Shown here one piece after another: positions 9,313 to 20,722 of a stretch of 64,000 nucleotides of DNA (its first letter is position 1; each line of letters starts with the position of its first letter). Source of the DNA: Rhabdophis nuchalis. Taxonomy: Eukaryota > Chordata > Lepidosauria > Squamata > Natricidae. The notes beneath the pieces were generated by a model. The model had not been told where the DNA came from, did not search any database, and worked only from the letters and a program-made list of their open reading frames with translations. The stretch is from NCBI GenBank assembly GCA_039707465.1, contig CM077648.1, positions 24,180,119 to 24,244,118 of the forward strand, read 5' to 3'. The position numbers were made by a program, and so were the translations under genes.

Positions 9313-11343
9313 TCTTTAGCATTGCATGCTGATGGTAAAATATTGGGAGCTCGCACTGTATTGCTGTCCTGATCCAATTAGGACTTATTCAAAGTGACAG
9401 TGATAATTTTGGAGCTATTTAAGTTGGCCAATTTGTTGTTAGCGAAATAAACAAGAATGTCTTCCAAACATCTGAATAAAGGTTGCCGGAAAGCAATCTC
9501 AAAAGTATCACTGATGTCTCCCGTTATCCCATCTATTTTTAAAACCAGTCTCTTTTCAAGGTGAAATTGGTCATTTAATAAATGTTTAGGTCTGAGAACA
9601 AAAGCCTCTAAAATTTATGATAATATGTGTGAGCTTGTGGATGCAGGCACACTGGAGAGGTCATAATATGAACATCTAGTGGAAGGAGCATTTGCAGCAG
9701 GAAGAGGATGCTTCTATCTCACCCTCCTCCTCCTGTCACCCTTTTTACCCAAGCAATTTCCTCTTTAGCATCCTTTTCCCCTAGTATTTTGCTTGTTTTT
9801 AGCACTGGAGGGAAAGCATCAATGAGAAAATACTGCGGGGTGTGACAAACTTGTAATTTTGATATGCCTCAAGCTTCTGGTAAATTGACTGCATACTGAG
9901 AAGCCTGAATCAATGGAATTAAACTGCTCCACCTCACTCCTCCCAAAACCTTCTCCCATGTAATCCTATTTACGCAAAAACACAACAAATTAAAGCAGGC
10001 TGTGCCATTGTAATTCCACCAAGTGTCATTAGGAAGGTAGGCTTCTAAATAGTTTGAATTTGTTGCCTAAACCAAATGCTTCATAGGTAGAGCGTGGGTC
10101 TTGATTGCACAAAGCCAATGTCCCGTTTCCCTAAAGAGCCAGGTCTTTACTGATGACCGACATTCACAAATATTGAGAATACGTGCTCAAAAGAAATCAT
10201 TATCCAAAAGGGAGCTATCTGTAGAGATCAAAGAGGAGACCCAGGTCATCTTGCTCCACTACCTTCTCTGCAGTGAAGATGGGCTGAAACCCAGGAGTTT
10301 ATTTAAGAAGGTAGTGAGTAACAATGTAGTTAAGTTGATTCTATTATGAGCTCTTGTTTTCTCTTCCCTTGTTTTCCTTCTATTTAATATACTCCTTTTT
10401 GTTTCTAGAGGTTTTGGCTTCTTTGGTTTATTATTAACACTTTCCTCAAGAAAGACTGCATAATTACAGAAACAATTCTTGGGTTTCTGGGTTATTTATG
10501 TTACGCTTTGCATTTCTGGCCTTTGGACAAGAAGATGGCAATGGCCCCTGTGCCCTTATTTTCTAGAACTGGGCAGAAGACAGGAGTCCTTGATAGATGG
10601 ACTAAGTACTTCCCAGTTGGACAAACTAGAGTGTGTTAGGAGGTTCAGACTACTAGCAGATGGTAGTCTATCTATCCGATAGCTCTATTGGAGAACCTTG
10701 GGAGAAGAAAACAGCCAGCATGGTTTAAAATTATATCGCTTCCTGGTTTGCAATACCTTAACAAAGGTAAGAGATAGTTCATCCCTGGAGATGTATGCAA
10801 TTTGATTTTTGAATGATCTGTGGGATTTTCCAGAATCTAGAGCCTGCAATATTGTCCATACCCTTGTTGACCTACTGAATAGAAAAATAGAGTAGGCTAC
10901 TGACACCATTTCCTCTAAGTGCCTTAAAGCTTGGGGTTTTTTTTCTGTTTTTCTGTAAAATCTGAACAATGAAGAAGGTTTGAATATACAATATGCCTTC
11001 AAGGCTTCTTGAAATCAACCTGATATGCTTTAGTATATACATCATGCTTACTGCATGGCAAAGAAGGCCTTAAAGAAGATCTTAAAGCCTCTATTATGTG
11101 AAGTAGCTGTTCAGCAGAAGTGGTCAAAAGTCCTTTGCTCTAGAAAATCCAATATTGGAGCTCTTCAAGATTTCTTGAAGATTTGTGAGGAGTTTTTATC
11201 CCTCATTTGTATGCCGATTTAAACGCAATATTTTGTTACAGATTACAATAAGGAATCCAGTGCCTTATCTATAGTATTTTAGCGGGCCAATTCCAGTTTG
11301 TGAGGACAGGTTACTCTTATCCATGTACTGAGAACATCATATT
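9313..11343. other. Mostly unique sequence, candidate conserved segment
   Basis: No gene or element termini recognised in 2 kb. About 9840-10080 is repeat-free and includes 'cctatttacgcaaaaacac' and 'ccattgtaattccacc', which look like conserved non-coding DNA by eye. Frames at 10101-10349 and 10685-11002 match no family I know. Confidence 0.35.
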
Positions 11344-11516
11344 CAGAGGTGGGTTGTTGCCAGTTCGACCTAGATTGGGCAAATCAGTAGTGGTGGCGGT
11401 GGGAGGCTCCGCCTACTCACCCAGATGCTTCTGCACATGCACAGAAGCATCACACGATCCCTTGAGCTTGAGCACACGAGTGAACCAGCAGTAAAACAAA
11501 TAGCAACTCACCACTG
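11344..11516. mobile_element. hAT-type MITE, family A
   Basis: CAGAGGTGGGTTGTTGCCAG to GCAACTCACCACTG, with the 8-bp flanks atcatatt (11336-11343) and atcttatt (11517-11524) matching at 7 of 8 positions. Confidence 0.82.
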
Positions 11517-11524
11517 ATCTTATT

Positions 11525-11984
11525 GTGTGATTATGAAAAAACATAACTAAATGGCACCAAATATTTCAAATTCAATAACTATAATTAGTCATACACAAGG
11601 ACATTACCTCAGGGTCCCCTTAGAGCTGGATAACAAACCGAGTAGCCATAGTAGCCAACTATGCTTCTTATTTTAGGAGCTGGATATCAGCAAAACTGAC
11701 AAATATAAGGAAATGAACAAATAACCAACAAAAGTCCAGTTCAAGGTACTTTATTTTCAGCAATGACAAAAAAGAATAGTTGACTATTTTGATTTTAAAA
11801 AAATGACTACTTTTCTCTCTATTTGCAAATTGTTTCTGGACTTTGTGATTTTTAAAAAATGAAAGTTTGGTTTTGGGCTTTACCAATTAGATTGAATTGT
11901 TGATATAGAAATGGCTAGCTTATATTATTATTATTATTATGTAAAAATAAAAAGTTGATGCTAGTACCTTTATTTGCACCAAAG
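11525..11984. other. AT-rich sequence, nothing recognised
   Basis: No repeat termini or coding signal. There is a short (ATT)n run near 11922-11940. Confidence 0.35.
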
Positions 11985-12110
11985 AAAGTCTTACCTTTCT
12001 TTCCCCCTTCTTTTCTATACTCTTCCCTTCCCTTTTCCTTCCCCTATTTTTCTTACTAATTGTTTTAGTATTTTTGTATTTTCTATTACAAACTAATAAA
12101 AAACAAAAAA
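11985..12110 (+). mobile_element. L1-like LINE 3' UTR end
   Basis: A C/T-rich tract is followed by 'ttttgtattttctattacaa' and 'actaataaaaaac', a typical squamate L1 3' terminus. No ORF is attached. Confidence 0.4.
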
Positions 12111-13182
12111 CACCCTCCTCACTACAATAATCCTATCAGGAGTCAAATGGCATTCTATGCTTGTGTTACAGATGTATCTCAGAAGCAAAATGCCGAAGAT
12201 ATCTAAAGTCTGTCTTGCTGTTCAGCTCTATATTTAAGGAAATTGCTTATAATTGCTTCCAACATTTCGGTGGCAATGTAATTCATGGGCACTGACTCTG
12301 TCGTGCTAAAAAAAGCTTTGCCTGTCTCTTCAGGTCTTTTGACATCAAGGACTTCCCCCCCCCCCCTAAATCAGGCATTCAGCACTTTTTCCCCAATTTA
12401 TTTCACTTTGATGATCCAAGAATATATCTAGAATGTATTCTCCCTTACACCAGATTTTTGTGCTGCAGAAAATCACATTCTTTCTTCCACAGGCAGGAGT
12501 TTGCTTTGTAATTCTATCTGACTGCTTTACCTTCAGTGATGGAAGGAAGAAAATGCTGGAGGACCAAGGAAATGGATAACAACAGAAGGATGCGCAGCTA
12601 CATTCCCTAACTTTTTTAGATATAGGCACACAGTCTTATAAAAAAAAGAGTTATTCACCTCCAAATAGAAAGTCAAGGAAGATTTTCGAAGAGGTCGGTC
12701 TGGATTTGTTTTCTTCTTTAAAGTTTAGGTGTTTTAAATTTAAAGATTCTACAGACTTTGCAGAACCCAATTTGCTGTTTGACTCAAAGTATACTTTGCC
12801 TCTAGGTTGCTGGTAGCACCTGACTATAATTTGCATATATATGGTAAGAAGCTTAGAACGAGAACAGCGCATTAAAATTCGCAAGTGTATGCATCCCGTT
12901 ATGTATGTTACCATTCGAGATTTGTAGGAAATAATACTATCCACCGAATGTGTTTGATGGAAGTCTGTTTAGACGAACAGCTACTGTAGCAGACAGAAAG
13001 AAAGGAGGGGAAATGACTGTAGAGCTAATCCAAAACAAAACTCCTGCACAGATTCAAAAATGATAATAAACACTTCTTCTTGGAGTAATTTCTGCACATG
13101 GTTAGAGAAAATTAGTAATTGAGTTGGCTTCTGGCAATAATATTTCAGTCTTTTCAAACGTTCTATCTCTGTTGCTTAAATA
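12111..13182. other. Unique sequence, nothing recognised
   Basis: Contains a poly-C run at about 12356-12366. Frames on the minus strand at 12366-12629 and 12651-12944 show no known motifs. Confidence 0.35.
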
Positions 13183-13990
13183 CTTATTTTATTTATTTAT
13201 TTTGTCAAACATGTAAGAGATAACAGGTTTAAATATAAACATGGACATGAACACATGAAATGAGTAAAAATAAATGGGGACAGTAGGACAGGGATGATAG
13301 GCACACTGGTGCACTTATGCACACTCCCTTAAAGACCTCTTAGGAATGGTGTGAGGTCCACAGTAGACAGTTTGAGGTTGAAGATGTGGGGGTTTATGGT
13401 TGTAACAATGGAGTCAGGTAGAGCATTCCAGGCATTGACCACTCTGTTGTTGAAGTCTTATTTTCTGCAATCGAGTTTGGAACGGTTTACTTTGAGTTTG
13501 TATCTATTGTTTGCCCGTGTATTATTGCGGTTGAAGCTGAAGTAGTTTTTGACAGGTAGGACATTGTAGCAGACAATTTTGTGTACTATGCTTAGGTCAG
13601 AACATAGGCATTGTAGCTCCAGGTTGTCCAAGCCCAAAATTTTGAACCTGGTGGCATAAGGTAATCTATTGTGAGCAGAGGAGCGCTCTTTTCGTGAAAT
13701 ACCTCTGGACCTGTTCAATTGTATTAACGTTCGATATACAGTGTGGATTCCAGGAAGATGAGCTGTATTCAAGGATTGGTCTGGTAAAGGTTTTGTATGC
13801 CCTGGTTAGCAGTACAGTATTACCGGAGAAGAAACTTTGCAAAATGAGGTTAACAACTCTTAATGCCGTTTTGGCAATGCTGTTACAGTGAGCTTTGGAG
13901 CTTAGATACTATAGCTCTTGCGAATGCTGCTTCTGGTGGCTGGGGACCTGTGGAAGAAAGTGTTGCTGAATATTGAAATCTCCTGGAATG
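13183..13990 (-). mobile_element. Decayed non-LTR retrotransposon (jockey-superfamily type), 3' half
   Basis: The minus strand encodes an RT-tail remnant at 13458-13772 containing RLPYATRFKILGLDNLELQ, then NNRYKLKVNRSKLD. Further downstream in another frame is 'NNRVVNAWNALPDSIV', then a 3' UTR ending 'catgtttgacaaaataaata' with an (AAATA)n tail. The pattern LPYA.R...LGL.NLE.......DL is the CR1/jockey C-terminus. Frames are broken. Confidence 0.6.
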
Positions 13991-15518
13991 GCACCGGATG
14001 AAAATCAACAGCTAGAAATTTTTCCTGAAAGGTGTTCAAAAATAAGCTGTTGCTAACATGGGCAGAACTTTATTTTATTTTATTTTTAATTTTTTTAATG
14101 AGAAAAGCAGAAAGAGCAAATGTAAGGGAATACATTTCTTTTTGTTGTCTACCTTTAAGTTATATAGAATGAATGAAAAAAACCAAGACCTCCTTCTCTA
14201 AGTCAATTAAATTGTCCTTTATTCATACTTCAGAGAGAATGAAAAAAATAACCACTACAATAAAACATATATTTTTTCCAGAATCTGGACGTGCGATAAT
14301 CCAATTTACTTGCAACTGGAATTTTACATTAAAGTTAGCATTACGCAGTTCTTGTCCAAGTGGTATGATAAACCAAGCTAGTATCTGGTGAAGGGGAAAT
14401 GTTTCCTTCTGAAAGCTATGAGCAATTATTATTAATGAAATGGCTTCATAAACTAGCCTTTAAAATGACTAAGCAAAACAATATGTTTATATAATTTTCA
14501 ATATTGATTCTATCTTTTAAAAGGGCAGTGTGTAAATCTAAAAGCAGTAATTCATAAAATGTTCAGATAGAATAATAAAAGCAACTTTTCCCAGTAATGA
14601 TTCTTTATACATTTACATAAGTTATATAAATTATTTTGATGTCTACACTCCCACATAAAGTGGGAAAAATAGACTATATTGGGATTGTTTTTTTAAAAAA
14701 GATGTCTCAAGCTATAATCTTTTATCACTACACCCTTCCTAAATCAGAATAATAGCTGGAAGCAAAGCAATTCTTTCTAGAACCACTGAATATTTAATTG
14801 AAAATGTATGGAAAGATTTTACTGAAAAAAATTCTAAAATAATGGTATTAGAACTTTTAGTAATTACCTTGCAGTGTTCTTAATTAAAAAGGAAATATGC
14901 AGCAGAAAAGACATTACCTTCTTAATGCCTTTTATTTTCTCTTTTTGCCTTTACATCATGCAGATCTCCAACAAAATTGCTCTTTTTCAAAACATATATT
15001 GATCTCTAGCTGCAAATTCAATGTTTTGGTCATTGCCAGTTGCTTTCATAACTAGTGCCTTGAGTGCCAATGAAAAGACATCATTATTTACTTTGTTTTG
15101 TTTTTTTATTTTTTTTTTCTCCTGGGAAAAAAAAAGGGGATGATAGAAACATAGAGATAGTTACAATGTCATATGGATATACAGACATCAAACTTCCAAG
15201 AACAACCCATAGTGGGTGAATAAAGAAGCACAAAGTGAAATAAATGTATGTTTGCTGCACTACAAAACAGACAGGTGTATTCAGATATTATTGTATGAAT
15301 TCTTTACATGTAGGATTTCTAGATTATTTGTTTTGGAGAAAATCATTTATTTCAAATAATCAGGTATCCTATACCTGGGTTTGAATGATCTATTGTTGAG
15401 GAAGGATCAATCCAGATGTGATATCAAGCAGGACTTGTTATTTTTCTTGTAAAATTTGTGATGGTTGGATAGTACCTATAGAAAAAACCCACATTTTCCC
15501 CTTGAGGGAATATATATG
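13991..15518. other. AT-rich unique sequence
   Basis: No element termini, coding motif or RNA gene visible. There is a T/A-rich low-complexity patch at about 15090-15136. Confidence 0.35.
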
Positions 15519-16231
15519 CATCCCGTCTAGACTATTGCAACGCTCTCTACATGGGGCTCCCCTTGAGGTGCAACCGAAGGTTACAGCTAGTACAGAATGC
15601 GGCTGCATGGGGGATTATGGGAGCCTCACGGCATTCCCATGTAACACCTCTCCTGCGTGAGCTGCACTGGCTGCCTGTGGCCTTTCGGGTGCGCTTCAAG
15701 GTGTTGATAACCATCTTCAAAGCGCTCCATGGCACGGGGCCTAGTTATTTGTGAGACCGTCTCCTACCTCACACATTCCTTTGACCGCTCCGCTCCCATA
15801 GAGAGGGTCTTCTCCGGGTGCCGTCAGCCTGACAATGCCCGTTGGCAACCCCCAAGGGAAGGGCCTTCTCCGTGGCGGGCCCAGCCCTCTGGAACGACCT
15901 TCCCCCCGAACTCCGGACCACCATGGACCTCCACGTCTTCCACCAGCGTCTGAAGATGCACTTTTTCCACCAAGCCGGCCTAGCCTAGTCCCCGAGACCA
16001 TCTTATAAGACTGTGTTTTAAATTGATATAGGTTTTAATTAGTGGGATTTTTAGTGATTTTTAGCATAGGGTATTCGAAATTTAATCAGTTTTTATTGTG
16101 TTGTATTATTTATGGCGTGTCTATTTATTTATATGTTTATACTTGTTTTAATTTCCTATGCATCGCCCTGAGTCCCTTCGGGGAGATAGGTGCGGTATAA
16201 AAGTCAAATAAAATAAAATAAAAATAAAAAT
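15519..16231 (+). mobile_element. CR1-L3/L2-like LINE, 5'-truncated
   Basis: Begins within RT at a 'SRLDYCNALYMGLPLRC'-type segment and continues through LLRELHWLPVAFRVRFKVL and the SHREG / WNDLPP tail in more than one frame. It ends with 'catcgccctgagtcccttcg', 'ggtgcggtataaaa' and an AAATA-type tail. The solo LTR that follows is inserted at its tail. Confidence 0.85.
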
Positions 16232-16236
16232 ATATG

Positions 16237-16730
16237 TGTTGTGGCCCAGCTGGCTCTGGCTGAGCTGCTGATGGACTCCTCTAGTGAGGAGTCCTATGAG
16301 TCTGCTCTGGAGGAGGAGGGCGATCTTGAGAGAGCAAAGAGCCCGGCTGGTCATCAGGAGGCATCTGGGTCTTGGAGTAGTGGGGAGGATCAAGGCCAGT
16401 TTGTCCCTGATGCTAGATTGAGAAGGGCTGAAAAAAGGAGGCTTCAATTGCATCAGAAGTGAACTCAAAGGAGTTGAATTAGTCCCAGCTGCCTAATGAC
16501 TGGCCCCTCCCAAGAGGGTTTAAAAGGTAGTCTTTGCTAAGAAAGTCCTGGCAGAGAACAACGTTGGATTTCTAGGTTCGTGTTTATTCGCGTTGATTTT
16601 CAGGTTCGTGTTTAGCCGAATTAGGAAGTTTCATATCTGTTCAGAGTCATTCAGGCAAGCAGCCAAGAGAGTTAGTGGCAGGGAGCCAGTCTTGTGTTAG
16701 TCGGAGAAAGGGGGGGGGGGGGTCAGAACA
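16237..16730 (+). mobile_element. Solo LTR, family 2 (TGTTGTG...)
   Basis: Starts TGTTGTGGCCCAGCTGGC, ends GGGGTCAGAACA, and is flanked by tatatg (16231-16236, 16731-16736), of which 4-6 bp may be the true duplication. There is a TATA-like 'tttaaaagg' near 16519. The first ~225 bp is open and would encode an acidic stretch (MDSSSEESYESALEEEGD). A second member, at 23737-24294, shares the start, the acidic frame and the AGAACA end. Gypsy-like is plausible, but no pol sequence is present. Confidence 0.7.
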
Positions 16731-17032
16731 TATATGTATCTTTTATTGGATAAGGACATCTGTAAAACACCGATAGATTTTGGGATAGTTGTCTCATCTA
16801 TCTATCTTGCTGCAAGGCACTGCGGGAAAGCAAGGTTAATAAACAATATGCATTGTAATTTTTTTCTATATCATACTCTGTCTTCCTTTAAAGATGTTAC
16901 ATCAGCTGTAGTTTGATGTGACCCCTGTAGCAATAGGATATTTGAGTTCAAACAGTGACAGCTGTATCACGATGTTAAAAAAATCTTCTTCTTTTTCTCA
17001 GTGCAACTCAGCAAGTATTCTTAGGCTCATTT

Positions 17033-17220
17033 CAGTGGTGAAATTCACATTTTTTAACTACCGGTTCTGTGAGTGTGGCTTGGTGGGCATGGCAGGAGAA
17101 GGATACTGCAAAATCTCCATTCCCCTAGCCAGAGGTGGTATTTGCCGGTTCTCTGAACTACTCAAAATTTCAGCTACCGGTTCTCCAGAACCTGTCAGAA
17201 CCTGATGAATTTCACCCCTG
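17033..17220. mobile_element. hAT-type MITE, family A (compact copy)
   Basis: CAGTGGTGAAATTCAC to GAATTTCACCCCTG, flanked by the perfect 8-bp duplication gctcattt (17025-17032, 17221-17228). At 188 bp this is the compact form of the family. Confidence 0.92.
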
Positions 17221-17506
17221 GCTCATTTGGTTTAATATTCCAGGAACAAGTATTCCTTGCAAGTATTTAACACGTATGACATCCACATCTTGTCCCTTTT
17301 ATAAATCCAGGAAACTTCCGTTTCCTCTACTTATCTAAAAAGAACTTTTTCTCACGTTCCAAGTGAGGGAAATGTAATTTGTTTTTAGATTATAAACCAG
17401 GATATCAAATCAGAATGAGGTTCTGATTTATTTCCAGGGAGGTTGAATAATTTTCTGCCATACATTTTTAGCAAAGTCAGCTAATCTATACATCCAGGGC
17501 TTATTA

Positions 17507-17700
17507 TTTGTTGTTAGTTGTGAAGTCGTGTCTGACCCATCACAACCCCATGGACGTTCCTCCAGGCCTTCCTGTCTTCTGTCATCCTCTGGGGTCTATT
17601 TAAGCTCACACTGACTGCTTAAGTGACTCCACCCAGACACCTCATTCTCTGTCATCCCATTCTTCTTTTGCCCAGCATTAGACTCTTCTCCAGTGAATCC
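17507..17700 (-). mobile_element. BovB LINE 3' end (antisense)
   Basis: Starts 'ttgttgttagttgtgaagtc', the reverse complement of the BovB terminus, with the codons for the GVSLNGLQ / WLDGVT-type C-terminus following in decayed form. Confidence 0.85.
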
Positions 17701-17835
17701 TATTAAACATATATATGAATAGAAACACAATTGTACTTAATTTCTCTTACAGTGATCTTTTTCTCTGTATATACTAGGAAAACAAAATGTATTTTAGGAA
17801 AACTGTATAGGAGACTGAATGCAAACTGTTTCATG

Positions 17836-18268
17836 AACCATATTTTTCGGAGTATAAGACGCACCGGAGTATAAGACGCACCAAGGTTTTGAAAAGGCAG
17901 GTTTAAAAAAAAGTTTTAGCACTGTGCAAACCTCCCAAAAATGGCCCGCTTTTAGCAAAAAAAAAAAAGCTTGGATTTCCCCCCCAAAAAAAGGGCATGG
18001 CTAGTCTTTAGGAGGCTGATAGAGTGCTCCTTGGGGTGGGGTTGGGGGCAAAATTGAGCAAAAAATAGCCCGTTTTTCGCTCATTTCTCCCCTCTTCAGC
18101 TCCCTAGAGCTCTCTGAAAGCCGCCTAAAAGCTATGCATGGCCATTTTAGTGAAGGGGGCGGGGTTTTGGGAGGCAAAAAATGCTGTGTTCAGTGTATAA
18201 AATGCACCCAGATTTTCAGCCTCTTCTTTGAGGGAAAAAGATGCATCTTATACTCGAAAAATATGGTA
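17836..18268. mobile_element. Non-autonomous TIR element, family F
   Basis: Termini ACCATATTTTTCGGAGTATA and TATACTCGAAAAATATGGT are inverted repeats. The first ~20 bp of the left end is duplicated in tandem (17853-17882). The interior matches 4609-5006 in the same orientation. Confidence 0.8.
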
Positions 18269-19882
18269 ATTTAATGTTTAAACTGTCTAACGAAAGTATG
18301 CCTATTTGAAAGTTTGAATTCTGACTGATACAGGCAAATCTGATAGATATTTCTTGACTTTTAGCAGTGATTAGAATAAACACTAGCTTTTATTTCATTC
18401 TGCTGGCGAAGCAGATGTTTTCAATTTTCCTGTATGTATAAAGAAAGAGAGGGGAAATACAGAATTAAAGCTTGTCCATAGCATTATGCCTGCATAAGAC
18501 CACAAAGCGATTGCCTGACGTAGAAAAGGCTCTGAAATGTAGCCACTATTTTAAAATCGGTACCCTACCGTCCCAGATAGCATTCCTGTTTCATGTATTT
18601 TTACGCTGATATTTCGTCTGCAATAAATTATGTCTGGGAGCAAAGCCTGCTTACTCCTATTGCTCTTTGAGCTCTCTGGCAAACAGTGCAATTAGGCTAA
18701 GTGATTAAATGAAGCCATAAAACAACACATGGGGAAAATAGCATATGCGTCCCCTCACCCAGGACGCTCGGGGAACATTACTCACATTGATGAGAACGCA
18801 AAATGCTGGAACAAAAATTTTATATCGCAGAATCTTTTTATTTTTATTTTTTACTGGACCAAACAGAAAGCAAATAATATAGCTTTAAGGGTTCTCCCTG
18901 CAGTATCCTGTCTGGAATTAAAAATGGTTTACAGGTCACTTGAATTACTTTTCATTCTCTTCCGTCTTTTGCTTTCATAAGTTTCTGTTGGTAAGGGAGG
19001 ATGTGATTGACAAGTCCTGGCTTGTGCGGAGGCAACCAAGATGCAGCTTATGGGGAGGAGTGGGGGGGGAGTAAAACCCATCCAGCCAATCCAATTCTAT
19101 TACTTTGCCTAAATCATTCCTAGAATCTCTCCCTTGCTTGTATTCACTTACAACCCTGCTGCATTTATCAGAAGCCAAACAAACCTTTACTGCAATAGTT
19201 TGCTGTTTCTCTTCATTGGGACAGCTGTTCTTTCCATTCCCTGGTCTGAATGGCTTTGTTGCCAAGAAAGCACCTACTCATAAAGACCAAATGACATTTA
19301 ATTTTTTTTTAATATGCATGAATGGAAATATGCCTTTGTATCTTTCGTATGTGTATTTGTGTGTGTGTGTGTGTGTATACACAAATGCATTGCCCAAGGT
19401 TGGATCCATTAGGCATTATGTGGGGCACAATTATGAAAAATAAAATGCAAATAGTATAAAAGTAAAATCTACACACACACACACCAACAAATCACTATGG
19501 CAAATCACAAATGGAAACACTATTTATTAATGCTTAGAGAAATAAAAGTTCTCAACTCCAAGTTCCAAATAAGCAATATAAGTGCTTATTTTTGGAGAAA
19601 CTCAAGGAAAAATGTCTTAGAGCAGCACAAAAACAAGATGTGCAAGTACTATAGTAAGAATTAGCAACTTCACTTTATGATTTATGTCCATGTGTACATT
19701 CCTCTTTGTAAGAGAACTATGCTCCCTTTCCCAAAGTGAGGAATATTTTTTTAAAAATACAAGAAGGAAAATTTCCTGCACACACTTATTCCAACTTCCC
19801 ACTCTGTTTTCTTTTTATGTTATGACTTTGATATTATGAATTAGGAAGGAGGGACTAACATAACTTTATAAATGCCTTCCCT
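18269..19882. other. Repeat-poor region, candidate conserved non-coding DNA
   Basis: About 18480-18990 has no repeat signature and contains blocks such as 'gctctttgagctctctggca' and 'gtgattaaatgaagcc' that look constrained. It is followed by ordinary sequence and a short (GT)n at 19356-19376. No coding exon with splice sites was found. Confidence 0.35.
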
Positions 19883-20217
19883 GGGATGCGGTAGCTCAGT
19901 GGATAAGACGCTGAGCTTGTCAATAAGAAAGGTCGGCAGTTCGGTGGTTCGAATCCCTAGCGCCTCGTAATGGAGTGAGCTCCCATTACTTGTCCCAGCT
20001 TCTGCTCAAAGGCATGTAGTAATGCAAGTAGAAAAATAGGGACCACCTTTGGTGGGAAGATAACAGCATTCCATGTGCCTTTGGCATTTAGTCATGCCAG
20101 CCACATGACCGTAGAGATGTCTTTGGACAGCATTGGCTCTTTGGCTTTGAAATGGAGATGAGCACCCCCCCCCCAAGAGTTGGAAACGACTAGCACATAT
20201 GTGCAAGGGGAACCTTT

Positions 20218-20705
20218 CAGAGCCGTCTTTACACCATTTTGGGCCCCTGGGCATAGAAATAATGTTGGGCCCCCGGGCAAATGCCCAACAGGCCTATGCG
20301 TTAAGACGGCATTGCCGCCGCCGGCAGCTGCGGAGCTTTCCTTGCTCCTCTCGCTCCGACCAGCCCGCCCTGGCTCCCCTCCCGCCCACCGGCTTCCCCT
20401 GCCCTGGCGGAGGGAGAACGTGTTCGCCTCTGGGCCGGCAAGATGGCGGCATTGGCGGGGTCCGGGGAGCCTGACCTGGGGGTGGGTGGGGAGCCCCGCG
20501 CTCTCTCCCCGGAGGAGATCGCCCACCGGCTGCAGAGCACAAGGCGGGAGCTGAGCAACAGGCGCAAGATTCTGCTGAGGAACCTGCCCGCCGAAAGCAG
20601 CAGCCAGGTGGGTGGCGAAGAGGCAGAATCATTTGCCCGGGGGCCCCCTATGATCGTGGGCCCCCGGGCAAATGCCCAACGGGCCTATGCGTTAAGACGG
20701 CATTG
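20218..20705 (+). mobile_element. hAT-like non-autonomous element carrying a captured host exon
   Basis: Perfect 8-bp duplication gaaccttt (20210-20217 and 20706-20713). Terminal inverted repeats CAGAGCCGTCTTTAC and (complement) CAATGCCGTCTTAAC match at 12 of 15 positions. The left module, 20218-20314, looks like a complete 97-bp mini-element by itself. Its last 48 bp (20267-20314) recur at 20658-20705 with one mismatch. Between them lies a GC-rich segment with the first exon of a host gene. Near the right end, 'catttgcccgggggccc' and its complement form a hairpin. Confidence 0.85.
20443..20607 (+). pseudogene. Captured RAVER2-like exon 1 fragment (gene fragment)
   Basis: ATG at 20443 in a good initiation context (gcaagATGg) opens 55 codons beginning MAALAGSGEPDLGVGG. 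They include LSPEEIAHRLQSTRRELSNR, then RKILLRNLPAESSSQ, and end exactly at CAG|GTGGGT (20607/20608), a consensus splice donor. 'RELSNRRKIL..NLP..S.Q' just before RRM1 is what I recall at the N-terminus of RAVER2 (ribonucleoprotein PTB-binding 2), an RNA-binding splicing co-regulator. About 125 bp of GC-rich 5' UTR-like sequence precedes it. RRMs and all later exons are missing, so it cannot make the protein. The assignment to RAVER2 over RAVER1 is from the RELSNRRKIL wording. Confidence 0.75.
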
Positions 20706-20722
20706 GAACCTTTACCTTTATA

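Larger units (their letters stand above)
19883..20722 (+). mobile_element. tRNA-derived snake SINE, split by a hAT-like element
   Basis: The head 'gggatgcggtagctcagtgg' has A- and B-box sequence (ggttcgaatccctagcgcc), and the body runs to 'gcaaggggaaccttt' at 20217. The tail 'gaacctttaccttta' resumes at 20706 after the inserted element. Flanking 'tttataaatgcc' and 'tttataagtgcc' look like an imperfect SINE target duplication. This is the most complete plus-strand copy. Confidence 0.9.

Noticed and set aside
19883..19960. Possible tRNA gene with A and B boxes
   Set aside because: The sequence continues into a ~330-bp body shared with four other copies, so it is a SINE and not a tRNA gene.
20092..20632. 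Minus-strand frames of 88-144 codons
   Set aside because: They lie opposite the captured exon and SINE. They are open because of high GC and resemble no family, whereas the plus strand has a recognisable exon.
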